Source: Fibrella arboris
Lineage (GTDB): Bacteria; Bacteroidota; Bacteroidia; Cytophagales; Spirosomataceae
DNA: 64,000 nt
NCBI RefSeq assembly: GCF_041321095.1
Contig: NZ_JBGGWE010000006.1
Span: forward strand, 248,001 to 312,000
Direction: 5' to 3'
The translations under genes and the position numbers were made by a program. Under the pieces are notes generated by a model, which saw only the letters and a list, made by a program, of their open reading frames with translations, was not told where the DNA came from and searched no databases. Below, piece by piece: positions 15,084 through 25,276 of this stretch (positions within the stretch are counted from its first letter, which is position 1; the number at the start of each line of letters is the position of its first letter).

Positions 15084-17693
15084 TTGGAAAAAACGACTAC
15101 GAACCACACTTACCCTTTTTTGCGGGGAGGCGGTGAAATGGGGGAACTCATCTGCCAGCACGACTGGTCAACCACGTCGGCGGGTCCGCTTCACCAATGG
15201 CCGCCCAGCCTTTGCACTTCATTAGGCACCTTACTTCATACGGCTTTGCCCATGCTGTTGCTTTGGGGCGATGATCTGCTATGTTTTTATAACGATGCTT
15301 TTCGGGATAGTCAACAGGCAGATGCGCTGCTAGGCAAACCGGCCCGCGACGTATGGGCGGCTCATTGGTCAGCTATCGGGCCGCCACTCAGCAGCGTTTT
15401 GGCTACTGGTAAGCCTGTTCGGCTGGATAATCAGCCCAGCCCCCTGTTCCGCACGCGGGCAAGTAAAGCCACCTGCCTGACAATCAGCCTGTCGCCTGTT
15501 TTTGATGCTAACGGTGCGGTGGCGGGCGTACAGGTCACCTGCGTGGAAATGGCCAGTACCCTAAACGGCCATCAGGAACTGGAACGGAGTGAGAAGCGAT
15601 ACCGGACGCTGATCGACGAGTCGCCAGTTGCCACGGCCGTTTATGCTACCCGCGACCTGGTTATCGAAACCGCCAATGAGGCGATGATCAAGCTGTGGGG
15701 CAAAACCCCGGCCGTCATTGGCACCAGACTGGCCGATGCGCTGCCTGAATTGGACGGGCAACCGTTTATTGAGTTGCTGGAACGGGTCTATGACACCGGC
15801 GTAGCTTACCAGACCAACGAACAGCAAGCCAACCTGGTTGTTGATGGCCGACTACAGGAATACTGGTTCACCTTTACTTACCAACCGCTGCTGAACGATG
15901 ACCAGGCGGTGTACGCGATCCTGAACGTGGCTATCGATGTCACTGAACGGGTCTTGTCGCGGCGATGGATCGAAAAAAGTCAGCAGCAGTTACTGGCATC
16001 GTTCGAGCAGTCGCCGGTTGCTATTGCCATCATCAATGCCGGTGACCTCAGCTTTCGGATGGCCAATCCGTTTTATGGCCAACTGGTTGGTCGTTCACCC
16101 AATGAACTGCTTGATAAGCCCTTGCTGGAGGCCCTGCCCGAGTTGCAGGGACAAGGGTTCGACAGGCTACTCAACGAGGTCGTCGCTACGGGCATCCCTT
16201 ACATAGCCACTGAGGTACCCGTGGAGATCAAACGGCACAACCAACTGGAAACCATCTATGTAGATTTAACGTACCAGCCTCAATGGGACCCGAAACAAGA
16301 TCTATCAGCGGTCACCCGCACCGTCCATCCGGATCGTAGCGGCCCCGTTACAGGCATTCTGGTAGTAGCTACCGACATTACGCAGCAAGTGCTTGCCCGT
16401 AAGAAGATTGAAGAGGCCGAGGCGTCGTTGCGGGGGGCCATCGAATTGGCCGAACTGGCTACCTGGAGCTTGAATATTGAGCAGGGAACGTTCCATTATT
16501 CGAGTCGATTTATGAATTGGCTTGGTTTTTCAGAGTCGACCAAAGACATTGACGCCGCCTATAATCCAATTCCAGATGAGTTTAGACAAGCTGTAGCCGA
16601 CGCCATTCAGGAGGCGATTCGGCCGGGCTCATCTGGTTTATACGAAAATGAGCACCCCATTGTTAACCGGCTTACCGGTCAGGTACGTATCATTCATGCA
16701 CAGGGACAGGTTTTTTATAATGCCGCCGGCAAAGCCATGTTGCTGAGTGGTACGGCCAGGGACATCACTGAGCAGCGTAAAATCCAGTTTGCCCTGGAGC
16801 AGCAGGTAAAAGAGCGTACCGACCAACTGGCCGCGGCCAACCGGGTGCTTCAGTCTACCAATGAAGAACTGGCAACACTAAACGAAGAGTATGCCAGTAT
16901 CAATGAAGAGTATCTGGCCATGAATGAGGAATTGCACGAATCTAACGAGCTGCTCCTTCGGTCGAATACAAACCTTGAACGCTTTGCTTATGTGGCATCG
17001 CATGACTTGCAGGAACCGCTTCGGAAGGTGCAGCAGTTTGGCGACCTGCTGAAGACCAGGTATGCCACAGAACTGGGCGAAGGCGTTAGTTACCTGGATC
17101 GAATGCAGGCAGCAACCCTGCGTATGTCGACCCTCATTCGGGATCTCCTCAGCTTTTCGCGCGTTGTGTCAAAACAGGACGAGTTTGTGCCTGTTTCGCT
17201 CAACGATGTTGTCAATACTATTCTCTCCGACCTGGATTTATTGATTCAGGAAACAGGTGCCATCATTGACATTGACCGTTTACCAACGGTATTGGGCGAT
17301 GCCATGCAACTGGGGCAGCTCTTCCAGAACTTACTCAGCAACGCGCTGAAATTTCGACGGACCGATTCGTCGGGTGTTTTGCTTAGCCCACGGATTCACA
17401 TCAGCTCGCAACTGATAGCGACCGATGATCTGCCCACATCGCTAACGCTTCCCCGAACAGCTGAGGCCTATTACCAGATTTCGGTAGCCGATAACGGCAT
17501 CGGTTTCGACGAAAAATATGCAGACCGAATCTTTCAGGTCTTTCAGCGGTTGCACGGCAGAAATGAATATGCCGGAACGGGTATTGGCCTGGCCATCTGC
17601 GAAAAAGTAGTGATCAATCACGACGGCACTATCACAGCCCACAGCCGCCCTGGCGAAGGAGCCACGTTCAACGTGTATTTGCCGGTTTTGTAA
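15084..17693 (+). CDS. Multi-PAS sensor histidine kinase
   Basis: 869 aa from a TTG start; the next in-frame ATG is at residue 19, but residues before it (PFLRGGGEMGELI) belong to the conserved N-terminal module, so TTG is preferred. Order: N-terminal PAS-like module (about 20-160), three further PAS/PAC domains (about 170-290, 300-440, 450-570), a coiled coil (about 575-630), HisKA with phospho-acceptor His640 in YVASHDLQEPLRK, and HATPase_c with LFQNLLSNALKF, VADNGIGF and GTGIGLAICEK. No transmembrane helix, so it is a cytosolic sensor. No receiver domain and no response regulator nearby; its partner must be elsewhere. The signal is unknown. Confidence 0.9.
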   Translation: MEKTTTNHTYPFLRGGGEMGELICQHDWSTTSAGPLHQWPPSLCTSLGTLLHTALPMLLLWGDDLLCFYNDAFRDSQQADALLGKPARDVWAAHWSAIGPPLSSVLATGKPVRLDNQPSPLFRTRASKATCLTISLSPVFDANGAVAGVQVTCVEMASTLNGHQELERSEKRYRTLIDESPVATAVYATRDLVIETANEAMIKLWGKTPAVIGTRLADALPELDGQPFIELLERVYDTGVAYQTNEQQANLVVDGRLQEYWFTFTYQPLLNDDQAVYAILNVAIDVTERVLSRRWIEKSQQQLLASFEQSPVAIAIINAGDLSFRMANPFYGQLVGRSPNELLDKPLLEALPELQGQGFDRLLNEVVATGIPYIATEVPVEIKRHNQLETIYVDLTYQPQWDPKQDLSAVTRTVHPDRSGPVTGILVVATDITQQVLARKKIEEAEASLRGAIELAELATWSLNIEQGTFHYSSRFMNWLGFSESTKDIDAAYNPIPDEFRQAVADAIQEAIRPGSSGLYENEHPIVNRLTGQVRIIHAQGQVFYNAAGKAMLLSGTARDITEQRKIQFALEQQVKERTDQLAAANRVLQSTNEELATLNEEYASINEEYLAMNEELHESNELLLRSNTNLERFAYVASHDLQEPLRKVQQFGDLLKTRYATELGEGVSYLDRMQAATLRMSTLIRDLLSFSRVVSKQDEFVPVSLNDVVNTILSDLDLLIQETGAIIDIDRLPTVLGDAMQLGQLFQNLLSNALKFRRTDSSGVLLSPRIHISSQLIATDDLPTSLTLPRTAEAYYQISVADNGIGFDEKYADRIFQVFQRLHGRNEYAGTGIGLAICEKVVINHDGTITAHSRPGEGATFNVYLPVL

Positions 17694-17715
17694 GTGGGTA
17701 CTTGCATGATGGTGG

Positions 17716-17762
17716 AGTTGGGATAAACGGGCTTCTGTCGTACGAACTCATTTGTCCCAACT
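17716..17762. terminator. Hairpin between convergent kinase and manC genes
   Basis: AGTTGGGATAAA (17716-17727) and TTTGTCCCAACT (17751-17762) form a 12-bp stem with one wobble pair and a 23-base loop. It sits in the 81-base gap between two converging stop codons, the right place for a shared terminator, but has no long T-run. Confidence 0.5.
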
Positions 17763-17774
17763 TCCTATGCTCAC

Positions 17775-18857
17775 CTATACGAATTCGTTGCCCCGCTCTT
17801 TAGCGTCGGCCACAAACTCTTTCACTTTTTGCTCCTCGTCCTTGCGGCAGATCATCAGTACATTATCGTACTCGGCAACAATGTAGCCGTCTAGGCCATT
17901 CACGACCACCAGGCGGTCTTTCGGCGTTTTGATGATGCAGTTCTTTGTGTCGTACAACATAATATGGCCGTCGATCACGTTCAGATTATCGCCTTTATCC
18001 GATACTTCATACAGCGATTTCCACGTACCCAGGTCCGACCAGCCGAACTCGCTCAGAACAACATATACGTTGTCGGCTTTTTCCATTACACCGTTGTCGA
18101 TCGAAATGCTTTTACAGAGCGAGTAGGCTTTATGAACAAAGGCTGTTTCGTCGTCGGTATAATACGCGTTGTTGCCTTCGGCAAAAATCTCCGCCGTTTC
18201 GGGCAAATACTGTTCAAACGCTTTCTGAATGGCCTGTGCGTTCCAAACGAAAATGCCCGCATTCCAGACAAATTCGCCGCTTTCAAGAAACTGTTTAGCC
18301 AGGTCAAGGTGCGGTTTCTCCGTAAATGTCTTCACCTTTTTCACCTTTTCATCCGCGTCATCGGTCGAGTCGGACAGGTATTGGATGTAGCCGTATCCTG
18401 TGTCGGGGCGGCTAGGCTGAATGCCGAGTGTAACCAGCACGTCTTTCCCTTCGGTAGCTGCCAGCGCTGTACGGATTGTTTCACGGAAGGCTTCTTCTTT
18501 CAGAATGATGTGATCGGCTGGGGCCACGATGATGTTTGCCTGCGGGTCTTTCTGCGCGATTTTGTAACAGGCATAGGCAATACAGGGGGCCGTGTTGCGC
18601 GCTACTGGTTCGCACAATACCTGATCGTCGGCGAGTTGGGGTAACTGTTGCTGGCAGAGGTCCTTGTATTTATCGCTGGTTACAATGTAAATGTTACTGG
18701 CTGGACAAATGCCATCGAAACGATCGGCAGTTTGTTGAAGCAGCGTGCGCCCTGTGCCCAGCACATCGTGGAACTGCTTTGGATAATTCGTACGGCTAAA
18801 CGGCCAAAAGCGCGTACCAACGCCGCCTGCCATTATTACTACATATGTGTGATTCAT
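17775..18857 (-). CDS. manC: Mannose-1-phosphate guanylyltransferase
   Basis: 360 aa from ATG 18857 (MNHTYVVIMAGG); the open frame extends upstream but without family similarity. The nucleotidyltransferase loop MAGGVGTRFWPFSR (residues 9-22), PKQFHDVLGTGRTLLQQT, EPVARNTAPCIAY, VAPADHII and EKPHLDLA with FVWNAGIFVW identify GTP:mannose-1-phosphate guanylyltransferase. It makes GDP-mannose for surface polysaccharide. Length shows the single-domain form without the C-terminal isomerase domain. gmhA and a Wzi-like gene lie 6-9 kb away, so surface glycan functions are loosely grouped here. Confidence 0.92.
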   Translation of the reverse strand: MNHTYVVIMAGGVGTRFWPFSRTNYPKQFHDVLGTGRTLLQQTADRFDGICPASNIYIVTSDKYKDLCQQQLPQLADDQVLCEPVARNTAPCIAYACYKIAQKDPQANIIVAPADHIILKEEAFRETIRTALAATEGKDVLVTLGIQPSRPDTGYGYIQYLSDSTDDADEKVKKVKTFTEKPHLDLAKQFLESGEFVWNAGIFVWNAQAIQKAFEQYLPETAEIFAEGNNAYYTDDETAFVHKAYSLCKSISIDNGVMEKADNVYVVLSEFGWSDLGTWKSLYEVSDKGDNLNVIDGHIMLYDTKNCIIKTPKDRLVVVNGLDGYIVAEYDNVLMICRKDEEQKVKEFVADAKERGNEFV

Positions 18858-19187
18858 AGTGAACTCGATGTTGCTGCAAAGGTAAAGCAAAGCTGAAAGT
18901 GGCCTTCTAATTCTTATGCAATGCGCTTTTTTAGACGGTCTGTTTGCACGAAACAACAGGACTGCGTAGCATGAATCGCCGTTTTTATTATATTTCAATC
19001 AATAACTCACTGACTTACAGGTGAAGAGCAAAAAAATAATATGATATGTAACTGATTGGCAACTAAGTGTTTGAGCGATTTGTGGTTAAAAAATAAGTAA
19101 TGATTCTTATATTAAATTGTACACATCCCATAGTATCTGTATTTTCGACACTTGAACAACCACCAGAAACAATCAACAAAAACTTAT
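18858..19187. promoter_or_regulatory. AT-rich divergent promoter region
   Basis: 330 bases between manC and the TonB receptor, clearly more AT-rich than the genes on either side, with no open frame. It must carry both promoters. I could not place a convincing TTTG/TANNTTTG pair. Confidence 0.45.
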
Positions 19188-22100
19188 ATGATGAAACGCA
19201 TACATCAGTTCGTTTCCGTTTTATGCCTGTTCATGCTGCTTGTGTCGGCAACAGTCCTAGCGCAAACTAAAGTATCGGGCCAGATTACCGATGCTGCCGG
19301 GCTACCAATTCCCGGTGCCAGTCTGAAAGTGAAGAACAAAGTAACGGGCACCACCACCGACAGCAAGGGCAATTTTTCACTGACAACGAATACGCCACCC
19401 CCCTTCACCCTGGTTGTTTCGTCGGTTGGGTTTGCCGCCCGGGAAGTCAGTGTGGCCGGTAACACCGCCACGCTTTCTGTCAAGCTGGACGAACAGGCCT
19501 TGCAGGGTCAAGAGATCGTTGTGGCCGCTTCGCGGGTAGAGGAAAGCGTGATGAAGTCGCCGGTGGCGGTTGAGAAAATGGACATTCGGGCCATTCGCGA
19601 AACGCCTTCCGCCAACTTCTACGACGGCCTGGCCAACTTCAAAGGGGTAGACATGGCTACGCAGGGCTTCCTGTTCAAGTCGATCAACCTGCGCGGTTTT
19701 GGTGCGACCGGTAACCCACGCACGGTACAGATGATCGACGGGATGGACAACTCGGCTCCCGGCCTGAACTTCCCGGTCGACAATATTGTGGGTATGCCCG
19801 AGCTGGATGTGGAAAGCGTTGAGATCCTGCCGGGTGCCGCCTCGGCCCTGTATGGCCCGAACGCGATCAACGGGCTGATTCTGATGAGCAGCAAAAGTCC
19901 CTTCCTGTATCAGGGCCTGAGCGCCAACGTTAAAACCGGGATTATGAACGAAAGCAGCCGCAGCACAGCCACGACCGGTTTCTACGATGCCTCGATCCGG
20001 TATGCCAAAGCGTTCAATAACAAGCTCGCGTTCAAATTGAACCTCGCCTACATCAAAGCCGACGACTGGCAGGCTACGAACTATAGCAATCTGAACATCA
20101 ACGGGGCTCAGGTTGGCGTTAATGACCCTGCTCGCGGGGCGGGCGTAGCGCCTAACTACGATGGCGTGAACGTATACGGCGACGAAGCCCAGGCTAACCT
20201 GTTGTCGGTCGGGCAAAGTCTGGTCACGGCAGGCTTATTGCCATCGGCAGCATTAGGCCTGTTACCAAACCGAAGTGTGAGCCGGACGGGCTACAAAGAG
20301 CAGGATCTAGTGGATTACAACACCAAAAGCCTGAAGTTTAATGGAGCCCTCCACTACCGAATCACAGAAAAGGCTGAGCTGATTGGTCAGCTCAACTACG
20401 GGCAGGGAACAACGGTATATACGGGGGCCAGTCGGTACTCACTACGGAACTTCAGCATTACGCAGGCAAAACTCGAACTACGCGGCAGCAACTATTCATT
20501 GCGTGCCTATACCACGCAGGAACGCTCGGGCGATTCATACGCGGCCGGGCTGGCCAGTATTTACATGAACGAAGCCTGGAAGCCCAGTACTACCTGGTTT
20601 GGGCAGTTTGCGGGCGCATTTGCCCAGGCACGTGGTGCCGGTCAGAGCGAAGATCAGGCGCTGGTGACTGCCCGGGGCGTAGCCGATCAGGGCCGGCCGC
20701 TGCCAGGTACGTCGGCTTACCAGACGCTGTTTGATACCTACCGGAACAAGCCCATCTCGCAGGGTGGCGGCGCTTTTCTCGACAAGTCGAACCTGTATCA
20801 TGCCGAAGGGGTGTATAACTTCAAAGACATGATCAAGTTTGCGGATGTGCTGGTGGGGGCCAACTTCCGGCAATATCAGCTTGGCTCGGAAGGTACGCTG
20901 TTTGCCGATCTGGCCGAAGGACGAACCGGACGGATCAGCATTAACGAATACGGAGCGTTTTTGCAGGCGGGAAAGAATTTGCTAAGCGACCACCTGAAAA
21001 TCACGGCTTCACTTCGTTACGACAAAAACCAGAATTTCGAGGGTCAGTTTACCCCTCGCGTGTCGGCCGTGACTACGTTTGGCGATCATAACGTCCGGCT
21101 GTCGTATCAGACGGGCTTCCGGATTCCGACCACGCAGAACCAGTACATCGACCTGCAAACGCCCAACGCCCGCCTGATTGGTGGCCTGCCAGAATTTTAC
21201 AACCGCTATAATCTGTCGAACTCCTACACCTTGAGCAATGTATCGGCGGTTGGCGCCGACATCACCAAGGCACTGGCTGACCCCGCCACAGAGGCCACCG
21301 CCAGGGCACTGATCACCCAGCAAGTACAATCGGGTGTGCTGGCTGCGGTAACGCAGCAGGTTACAGCTGGCGTTACCGCACAGGTAAATGCAGCCGTAGC
21401 GGCGGGGCAGATTCCGGCTTCAGCAGCGGCGGCGGCCATTCAGCAGGGCGTGACCGCACAACTCGCCACGGCCCAGGTTCAGGGCCTGATTCAGCAAAAC
21501 GTGGCCGCGCAATTACCGGGTGCTATCTCGGCTAACCTGGCTGCTACGAAACAGGGTGTTGCGGTACTGAACAACTACGGTAAACTGGTTCCCTACACAC
21601 AGCGGGCCTTTAAGCCAGAGCGTGTAGCCAACTATGAGATTGGCTATCGGGGCATTTTCGGCAAAAAACTGTTTGTCGATGCCTACTACTACTACAGCGT
21701 TTACACCGACTTTATTGGCAGCGCCGTATTAATTCAACCTACGGCCTCGGCAGCACCCGGCCTCCTGGATGTGAAAAGTGGTGTGTTTGGGGGTAGCACG
21801 CGTCGGGTATTCTCATTGCCTGCCAACAGTAGTCAGGATATCACGGCGTCGGGCTGGGCACTTGGCCTGAACTACGCACTGAACAAAGGGTACATTGTCA
21901 GCGGAAACATCGCCAACAACAACCTGAACAACTTCACCGCCTCTGAAGAAGTACAATATTCGGGTTTCAACACGCCCAAGTATCGCTACAACCTGACACT
22001 GACCAAGCGGGCTACCGACGCCTCTAAATTTGGCTTCAGCGTGAATCTGAAGCACCAGGATGCGTTCGTCTGGGAGTCGAGCATTGTGCAGCCTTCTGAT

Positions 22101-22307
22101 GCAAGTGTAACGCCGTTCAGCAACACGACGGTGCCAGCTATCAACAACCTCGACGCGCAGGTGAGCTACAAGCTGACCAGTATGAAATCAATTGTGAAAG
22201 TGGGCGGCACCAACATTGGTGGCACTCCTTACTACCAGGCGTACGGTAGCTCAACGGTTGGTTCTATGTTCTATATTGGTCTGACGTTCGACGAATTGAT
22301 GCGCTAG
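19188..22307 (+). CDS. Large TonB-dependent receptor with Ala/Gln-rich loop insertion
   Basis: 1039 aa from ATG 19188; a TTG at 19152 adds residues ahead of the signal peptide (FVSVLCLFMLLVSATVLAQ). Then a CarboxypepD_reg-like domain (VSGQITDAAGLPIPGASLKV), plug domain (SINLRGFGATGNPRTVQMIDG; ILPGAASALYGPNAINGLI) and beta barrel. Between about residues 683 and 795 there is a low-complexity insertion rich in Ala, Gln, Val and Thr (for instance VTQQVTAGVTAQVNAAVAAG), probably an extracellular loop. It ends in a perfect terminator. No SusD-like gene follows, so it is not a SusCD pair. Ligand unknown. Confidence 0.9.
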   Translation: MMKRIHQFVSVLCLFMLLVSATVLAQTKVSGQITDAAGLPIPGASLKVKNKVTGTTTDSKGNFSLTTNTPPPFTLVVSSVGFAAREVSVAGNTATLSVKLDEQALQGQEIVVAASRVEESVMKSPVAVEKMDIRAIRETPSANFYDGLANFKGVDMATQGFLFKSINLRGFGATGNPRTVQMIDGMDNSAPGLNFPVDNIVGMPELDVESVEILPGAASALYGPNAINGLILMSSKSPFLYQGLSANVKTGIMNESSRSTATTGFYDASIRYAKAFNNKLAFKLNLAYIKADDWQATNYSNLNINGAQVGVNDPARGAGVAPNYDGVNVYGDEAQANLLSVGQSLVTAGLLPSAALGLLPNRSVSRTGYKEQDLVDYNTKSLKFNGALHYRITEKAELIGQLNYGQGTTVYTGASRYSLRNFSITQAKLELRGSNYSLRAYTTQERSGDSYAAGLASIYMNEAWKPSTTWFGQFAGAFAQARGAGQSEDQALVTARGVADQGRPLPGTSAYQTLFDTYRNKPISQGGGAFLDKSNLYHAEGVYNFKDMIKFADVLVGANFRQYQLGSEGTLFADLAEGRTGRISINEYGAFLQAGKNLLSDHLKITASLRYDKNQNFEGQFTPRVSAVTTFGDHNVRLSYQTGFRIPTTQNQYIDLQTPNARLIGGLPEFYNRYNLSNSYTLSNVSAVGADITKALADPATEATARALITQQVQSGVLAAVTQQVTAGVTAQVNAAVAAGQIPASAAAAAIQQGVTAQLATAQVQGLIQQNVAAQLPGAISANLAATKQGVAVLNNYGKLVPYTQRAFKPERVANYEIGYRGIFGKKLFVDAYYYYSVYTDFIGSAVLIQPTASAAPGLLDVKSGVFGGSTRRVFSLPANSSQDITASGWALGLNYALNKGYIVSGNIANNNLNNFTASEEVQYSGFNTPKYRYNLTLTKRATDASKFGFSVNLKHQDAFVWESSIVQPSDASVTPFSNTTVPAINNLDAQVSYKLTSMKSIVKVGGTNIGGTPYYQAYGSSTVGSMFYIGLTFDELMR

Positions 22308-22325
22308 TATCTGTTTATAACCGCC

Positions 22326-22380
22326 AGAGAAGGGCGTTGCTGCTGAAGAGACAGGTTCAGCAGCAACGCCCTTCTCTGTT
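22326..22380 (+). terminator. Rho-independent terminator after the TonB receptor
   Basis: A perfect 22-bp inverted repeat, arms 22326-22347 and 22356-22377 with core AAGGGCGTTGCTGCTGAA, 8-base loop, followed by GTTTTCTG. It lies 18 bases after the receptor stop. Confidence 0.9.
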
Positions 22381-22459
22381 TTCTGTCCCGTTGGATTGGT
22401 ATGCCTTTTTATTGTTTGCTTATCTTCGTTGCTGGCGTCGATTTTGTGGGATCTTTTTG

Positions 22460-24499
22460 ATGATGGAGAAACGTTTACGCAGGCTACTTATCGTTCTGTT
22501 GTGTTTGTCAGGCCCTTGCCGTGCGCAGGTAGCCACCAACGTGACTACTAACTTTAACTGGGCAACAGTGCTCTCCAGCGAACCACTGGCAGTGGCCGCC
22601 GATGGCCCACGGGGTGCTTATGTACTGGCAACGAATAACACGATTGTTCAGCTCGACAGCAAAGGCCGCGAACGCTGGAAACAGACCTTCACAGGCTGGC
22701 CAGCTATTCGACGAATTGCTACTACGCCCGCCGGCAGCCTGATTGTGGCCGGTAACTTTACTGGTCAGTTTACCATTGGCGATTCAACGTATCGCCTCGA
22801 CAATCCCTTTCAGAGCAGTACGTTCATTGCTGAGTTCGACAGCGCGCACGCTCGCCGGTGGGTTACGTATGTACTGACGGCCAAAGGCCTGATGAGTCAG
22901 CCTGTTAGCCTGGCGGCCAATTCGTCAGGTTCGATCCTGGTGTTTGGCCAACAGGCCAACACCGGCATTCCTTTCCTGTGCACCTTCGATGCTGATGGTC
23001 GGTTTTTAAATGCCAATACCTACGGTGCACCCACCATTCCGGCCCCTCAGGCTGTGGTTGTGGCGCCCGACTCTCAGGGAGAAGCGTTGCTAGCCATTAC
23101 CGAACGTACCCGCACGGGGTCCTATGGGCTACTGGTAGCGACCAAAGAAGATACCCTGGGCTGGCATTCGTATATAGATCAGGCACTGGGCGTTAATGCC
23201 TTCCGCAGCTACGACACATCACCCCTGGGTCTGGCCCTCGATAAAGATGATAACGCAGTGGTGCTGAGCAACTACACACTCACCGATAAGACGATAGGCC
23301 TTTCCATTGAAACCGGACAGGTGCTACTCCGTTATGCGGCCAGCGGGCAGAATCAGTGGGTTAAAACGGGTGTCTCCCGTGCCGATTCAGCGGTAGCTAT
23401 GGGGGTGCTCTCCGATCAGGCGGGTGCATTTGTGGTGTACGGCGGCTACAATGGCCCTTATGATCAGTCGACAAATGAATATGGCCCGGCCGATTATATC
23501 AGCGTTGCCGGGTACGCGCCTACCGGGGCTCTGCGCTGGTCGACACGTCTGAATGCCCCTGCGGGTGCTGATCGCCTTATTGGTGCTGCCCGCGCTGCCG
23601 ATGGTTCAGTGCTGCTGCTCGGCAAAACCACCGGAACGCTAACGCTGGGTACGTTGTCGATAACGGGCACACCAGCCAGCCCGGCCTATTACCTGACCCA
23701 ATTGCAGCCGTTTGTGCTTCGTCCGGCCCCCACTTCGGTAGTACTTTGTGCCGGCAGCAGCGCGCCACTCAGTGGTACCTACGCCGGTTATTTTGAACAG
23801 GCACCGGTTATCCAACTCTCCAACGCACAGGGTGACTTCACGGCGGCTCAGTCAGTTGGGACCATTCCGATTGGTACCGTTGGAAATTTGTTTTCGGTGA
23901 GCAGTTTTACCAGTACAGTGCCGCTGGCTGCCAGCGTAGCCGCTGGAACAGGGTACAGGCTCAGGGCTATTTCTCCGCTACCCAGCTACACAGGCGAACC
24001 CATTTCGGTCACGGTGGGCACTGCGCCATCCATACCGGCCGTAGCGCAGTCGGGCGAAGAACTGGTGGTCAGCACCAGCAGTGTGGCGGGTGTCACCTAC
24101 CAGTGGTATACCAACTCCCGGCAGCCGGTCGCCGGGGCCACGAGTCCACGGTTCCGGCCGGGCGGCGGGGGCGCCTACTACGTAGTAGCTATGTCGGGCG
24201 GGTGCTCATCGTTGCCATCCGAAGCCCTGAATTATGTTATCACGGCCGCAGAGCCAACGACCGAATTGCTCACGGTGTACCCCAACCCGGCCACCGATCG
24301 GGTCTGGGTACGCTGGCAAACGGGCGTGGCAGCGGGCCGTTTTGATCTGGCAGACCTGACCGGTCGGCTCGTTCGCCAGCAGGTTAAAACAGGCGAGGTT
24401 ACTGAACTGATTGTCAGTGGACTTCCCGCGGGCATGTATCTGCTCACGCTACAGGTCGATGGCCTGCCCACGCAGGTACGTAAGGTGCTGGTACGTTAG
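22460..24499 (+). CDS. Secreted protein with type IX secretion sorting domain
   Basis: 679 aa from ATG 22460, which leads directly into a signal peptide (LRRLLIVLLCLSGPCRAQ); the frame opens earlier but through the preceding terminator. The body looks like a beta-propeller-type repeat protein (recurring units such as GGAYVLATNN, LIVAGNFTG, AVVVAPDSQGEALLAI), followed by Ig-like segments (YQWYTNSRQPVAGATSPRF). The last about 75 residues (VYPNPATDRVWVRW, then GRLVRQQ, GLPAGMYLLTL) are the type A T9SS C-terminal sorting domain, so the protein should be exported through PorU-dependent sorting and anchored or released at the cell surface. Exact function unknown. Its stop overlaps that of convergent upp. 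Confidence 0.85.
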   Translation: MMEKRLRRLLIVLLCLSGPCRAQVATNVTTNFNWATVLSSEPLAVAADGPRGAYVLATNNTIVQLDSKGRERWKQTFTGWPAIRRIATTPAGSLIVAGNFTGQFTIGDSTYRLDNPFQSSTFIAEFDSAHARRWVTYVLTAKGLMSQPVSLAANSSGSILVFGQQANTGIPFLCTFDADGRFLNANTYGAPTIPAPQAVVVAPDSQGEALLAITERTRTGSYGLLVATKEDTLGWHSYIDQALGVNAFRSYDTSPLGLALDKDDNAVVLSNYTLTDKTIGLSIETGQVLLRYAASGQNQWVKTGVSRADSAVAMGVLSDQAGAFVVYGGYNGPYDQSTNEYGPADYISVAGYAPTGALRWSTRLNAPAGADRLIGAARAADGSVLLLGKTTGTLTLGTLSITGTPASPAYYLTQLQPFVLRPAPTSVVLCAGSSAPLSGTYAGYFEQAPVIQLSNAQGDFTAAQSVGTIPIGTVGNLFSVSSFTSTVPLAASVAAGTGYRLRAISPLPSYTGEPISVTVGTAPSIPAVAQSGEELVVSTSSVAGVTYQWYTNSRQPVAGATSPRFRPGGGGAYYVVAMSGGCSSLPSEALNYVITAAEPTTELLTVYPNPATDRVWVRWQTGVAAGRFDLADLTGRLVRQQVKTGEVTELIVSGLPAGMYLLTLQVDGLPTQVRKVLVR

Positions 24500-25149
24500 A
24501 TTTTCTCACCAAAAGCCAGATCGCCGGCATCGCCGAGGCCGGGCACAATGTAATAGTGATCGTTCAGGTGGCTATCTATCGCGCCGAGCCATAACCGGCA
24601 CTGGGGGAGTTGATCCTGAACGTACCGGATTCCTTCCGGGCTGGCAATGGCGGCCGCAATATGGGTTTGGGCAGGTATGCCAAAGCGCAACATGGTGTGG
24701 TATACTTTTTCCAGCGACCGCCCCGTGGCCAGCATCGGGTCGATCAGGATCAGCGTTCGACCGCTAAGATCAGGCCCGCTGATATAGTCCATTTCAATAT
24801 CAAACTCATTATCGTCGTCACCCGGCCGGGCAACCCGCCGGTAGGCCCCGGCAAAGGCATTATCGGCCTGGTCAAACACATTCAGAAAACCCTGATGCAA
24901 GGGCAGACCAGCCCGCAGAATAGTGGCCAGCACCGGTTGTTGCAACAGGGTTTGGGTAGGGGCCAGAGCCAGCGGCGTTTGCACGTTGCCGTTCTGGTAG
25001 GCCAGGGTACGCGAAATTTCGTAGGCCATCAGCTCGCCCAGTCGTTCAAGGTTCCGCCTGAATCGAAGCCGGTCGGTTTGGGCCGTTGCATCACGCAGTT
25101 CGGCAAGGTACTGGTTGGCAATCGACGGGTGTTGGGCAAAGACAAACAT
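24496..25149 (-). CDS. upp: Uracil phosphoribosyltransferase
   Basis: 217 aa from ATG 25149 (MFVFAQHPSIANQYLAEL); a TTG four codons upstream is possible. PVLATILRAGLPLHQGFL, the GADDDNEF-like flexible region, and the PRPP loop LILIDPMLATGRSL identify the family; the C-terminal LGDAGDLAFG is the uracil-binding end. It converts uracil and PRPP to UMP in pyrimidine salvage. The region before the start is shared with the divergent Wzi-like gene. Confidence 0.95.
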   Translation of the reverse strand: MFVFAQHPSIANQYLAELRDATAQTDRLRFRRNLERLGELMAYEISRTLAYQNGNVQTPLALAPTQTLLQQPVLATILRAGLPLHQGFLNVFDQADNAFAGAYRRVARPGDDDNEFDIEMDYISGPDLSGRTLILIDPMLATGRSLEKVYHTMLRFGIPAQTHIAAAIASPEGIRYVQDQLPQCRLWLGAIDSHLNDHYYIVPGLGDAGDLAFGEKI

Positions 25150-25276
25150 ACGGTCGTACAAATAGTAGCTAAGTTTCCGTGTAATTTAGCTGGCCAGATG
25201 CCGTAATGCCAACCCAAACGGCTATTTTTCGCAGTAGTGGTTCTTTTTGCCCTGCCCGTCACTTGCCGAGTTTGCT

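Noticed and set aside
19188..24499. SusC/SusD polysaccharide utilisation locus
   Set aside because: The receptor is not followed by a SusD-like lipoprotein or glycoside hydrolases; the next gene is a T9SS cargo protein preceded by a strong terminator.
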